From positions 124,001 through 188,000 of the forward strand of contig JBAIAA010000408.1 in assembly GCA_037893245.1 (NCBI GenBank): DNA of 64,000 nt, written 5' to 3'. The translations under genes and the position numbers were made by a program. Under the pieces are notes generated by a model. That model saw only the letters and a list, made by a program, of their open reading frames with translations. It was not told where the DNA came from and searched no databases. Positions 61,847 to 64,000 of the stretch are shown piece after piece. Positions within the stretch are counted from its first letter, which is position 1, and each line of letters opens with the position of its first letter. Origin of the DNA: Crossaster papposus. Lineage: Eukaryota > Echinodermata > Asteroidea > Velatida > Solasteridae.

Positions 61847-62499
61847 ATGACAGAACACTAATTAGCCCTTCACTTTGTCGTAGTATTGGTCTTTTTAACA
61901 TTACTGGAACTCACCTTACCTCCTCAAGAACACCTGGAAGATTATCACAATTTCAAGTAAGAATGTAGTACAAGATGTAGTCACGTAATCGTACATGTAC
62001 AATTAGTCCCGATCGTGCATATTGTTGTTATTTAGATTGATGGTAATTACCTATAGCCAGCTCCGCGTTAAAAAAGACATCGGTTCAAATTATGTATGTA
62101 CCAAAAAAAGGGTAACCGAGTCGATACAATTAGTTAGGTTAAATAAGAATTTAGTACTAGATTTTGCAGTGATGACGTCACTGATGTTAACACGCGCGCT
62201 CTTATGGGAGCCAGTACGGGACGATGGTTTTGTAGTCCCGTCAAAAATCTCGAATGTAAACAAAATGTGACTTCGCCAGTACACAGGCGTATTTGTGTTA
62301 CTTGAACATTAATGTTTAGTCTATTCCAAAACAAATCTAAAGTGTAAACACGTTTTTGTGAGATAACTATTGCACGAGTATGTAAACAATAGTTTGACGG
62401 AATAATAATAAAAAAACACCACTCACCCACATACAGTGCGTATGCAGTCATGTTTCACATATAAAGATATAAGACAGACGGATCAACAGGGTCTGTTCG

Positions 62500-63000
62500 T
62501 AAGTCCGAAGGTTTATTGGTCCAAAGGTTCGATAGCCAAAATACACAAATTTCCCAAAGCGGAGGTTCATTAGTCCAAAAACGAAAAAAAAGTTCGCTAA
62601 TCCGAACATTTGATGCGATTGTCCGAAAAGGTTAAAGTCCGAAAAGGTTCAACATTCCGAAGGTTTGATAGTCTGAATTTAGAATGAGATTAATCCGTAC
62701 GAAGGTTCATTAGTCCTGCAAAGAAAATAAATGTGAAATAGTCCGAGGGTTCATTAATTCGAAAGCACACATAATTTAGTAAGTTTTTTTTATTGTGGAT
62801 TCGGACTACCGAACCTTGTTGTTATTTCAGACTACCGAGCCTTCGGATTATTTTAACCTTATTCTATTTTTGGACTAATGACAGAACCCTTCGGACTATC
62901 GAACCTTCGGAATATGGAACCTTCGTACTAACAAACCTTCGTACTAAACAAACCTTCGAAATAACAAACCTTTGGACGAACGAATCTTCGGACTATCGAG
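62500..63000. repeat. TTCGGACTA-rich degenerate repeat, unit 2
   Basis: Same block as 53800-54320, with only small differences. Confidence 0.7.
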
Positions 63001-63015
63001 CGGCCCCGAGGAAAC

Positions 63016-63116
63016 ACCCCCCCCCCCCCCCCCCCCCCCCATACCCCCCCCCCCCCATATCCCACATACCCCCCCCCCCCCCCCCCCCCCATATCCCCCC
63101 CCCCCCCCCCCCCCCT
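63016..63116. repeat. Poly-C / CCCATA tract, unit 2
   Basis: Shorter than its unit 1 counterpart by roughly 70-80 bases, which explains most of the length difference between units. Confidence 0.85.
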
Positions 63117-63770
63117 GCTGTATGCCACTAATGCGAGGCCTGATTAAGATGAAATGCCGTTCCCCTGCGAGCGCACGCATTCCTTGATGTTCTTGCGCAG
63201 GAATAAATACAAACAACAACATCGGAACGGGGGGGTGGGGGGGGGGGGGGGGGTCAGCCATCCACTAAGCCTGGAACGCGCCATATGCTGTGTACTTCTT
63301 TGTTATCTAAATGTTGCGTTCCGCCGCGGGCAGGTCATTAGCAGCGGAAACACGATCGAAAAGGTAAGAAATAAACGGAGGCCGGGCGTAAAGAAAACCA
63401 CAAATGATTAGTCTGAGATGTGTTTTATAGGAATGATCCAAAATCGGTCCAAACCTCTACAAGGATTGTGTGTGGTATACATGTACATGTACTGGTTTAT
63501 TTTCAGGTAGTGTCACACCGTAGCGAGTAATCATTGATGTTGACACGAATTGTTTTTGTCCGCTTTCGATGTTTTGTTAATAACAAGTTTAAGGTCACAT
63601 AATTGTTTTGGGGGTTTTTTTTCTCGTCTTTTAATAATAGGTTCCGGCAGACGTGCCAAGCCTGCTTTTTTTAATTTATGCATTCATGTAGAAAGTGTGC
63701 AGATTTTTCTTTGTTGATTGAGTTGATCGAGAGGTATATTGTGTCACCTTTCGCCTAAAGGAATTAGTCT

Positions 63771-64000
63771 TTTTGATTGGTCGAAAATTGGTGACGCGGA
63801 CTTGCGCGTATGCAAAAGAGCAGAATCAGTACGCTTTTATTGGATTTCAACCGCTCACGTCACTATGATGGGCGGGTTGTACAACTTCGCCCTCAGTGGC
63901 GTTTTTTTTCTCGCTCTCAAGGCTTTGTGGTTCATTAATCTTGTTTTCATCATTAGTCGAAATGAGTCCTTGTGATGGGCAAAATTGCTTGGAAAACTGA
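63771..64000 (+). repeat. Start of tandem GPCR unit 3
   Basis: Matches the first 230 bases of unit 2 (TTTTGATTGGTCGAAAATTG onward). If co-linear, the third GPCR start codon would lie roughly 410 bases past the window end. Confidence 0.85.

Larger units (their letters stand above)
55158..63770 (+). repeat. Tandem GPCR unit 2, interrupted by a LINE
   Basis: Same order as unit 1. Removing 56940-61773 restores co-linearity with unit 1 exactly (offset 3869 on both sides of the insertion at the coding level). Confidence 0.9.

Overview
The window is animal nuclear DNA: AT-rich, intron-rich and packed with small transposon relics. Short exons with GT..AG borders, SINEs, MITEs and a full-length LINE rule out a prokaryote. 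The repeat types (TIR elements beginning GGGGCCAATTTCAT, a SINE ending in a 'GCGCTATATAAGC' tail, TTAGGG-type interstitial telomere repeats) together with the receptor families suggest a marine invertebrate deuterostome, most likely an echinoderm such as a sea star. That placement is inference, not proof.

Layout. (1) 1109-5257, minus strand: an immunoglobulin-superfamily membrane receptor with signal peptide, three Ig exons, stalk and transmembrane exon, all separated by phase-1 introns; its cytoplasmic end is not found and probably lies left of the window. (2) 6722-21159, minus strand: a complete 17-exon GABA-B receptor gene, closest to subunit 2. It has a Venus-flytrap domain, seven transmembrane segments and a C-terminal coiled coil, and every exon joins in frame to give about 806 residues. 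(3) 21160-31132: gene-poor, with LINE relics, a tandem repeat and many MITEs of mariner, piggyBac (TTAA) and other types. (4) 31133-32047, minus strand: an intronless class A GPCR of 304 residues. (5) 34759-49297, minus strand: a complete 18-exon receptor tyrosine kinase of about 862 residues (three Ig domains, one fibronectin III domain, TM, kinase of FGFR/Cad96Ca type) with one GC-AG intron. (6) 51298-64000, plus strand: a tandem array of a ~3.87 kb unit, each unit carrying an intronless class A GPCR. Unit 1 is intact. Unit 2 is broken by a full-length 4.8 kb LINE with both ORFs open. Unit 3 has only its upstream part in the window.

All four spliced or single genes from 1 to 49297 lie on the minus strand; the GPCR array and its LINE lie on the plus strand. 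The genes are cell-surface receptors (Ig receptor, GABA-B, two class A GPCR types, RTK), but nothing shows that they act together. The most informative events are the LINE insertion into the codons of the TM7 NPxxY region of GPCR copy 2, the fresh tandem array, the GC-AG intron in the kinase domain, and the nested TTAA-type MITEs. Exon borders were placed by eye from frame, splice consensus and family similarity; transcript data were not available.
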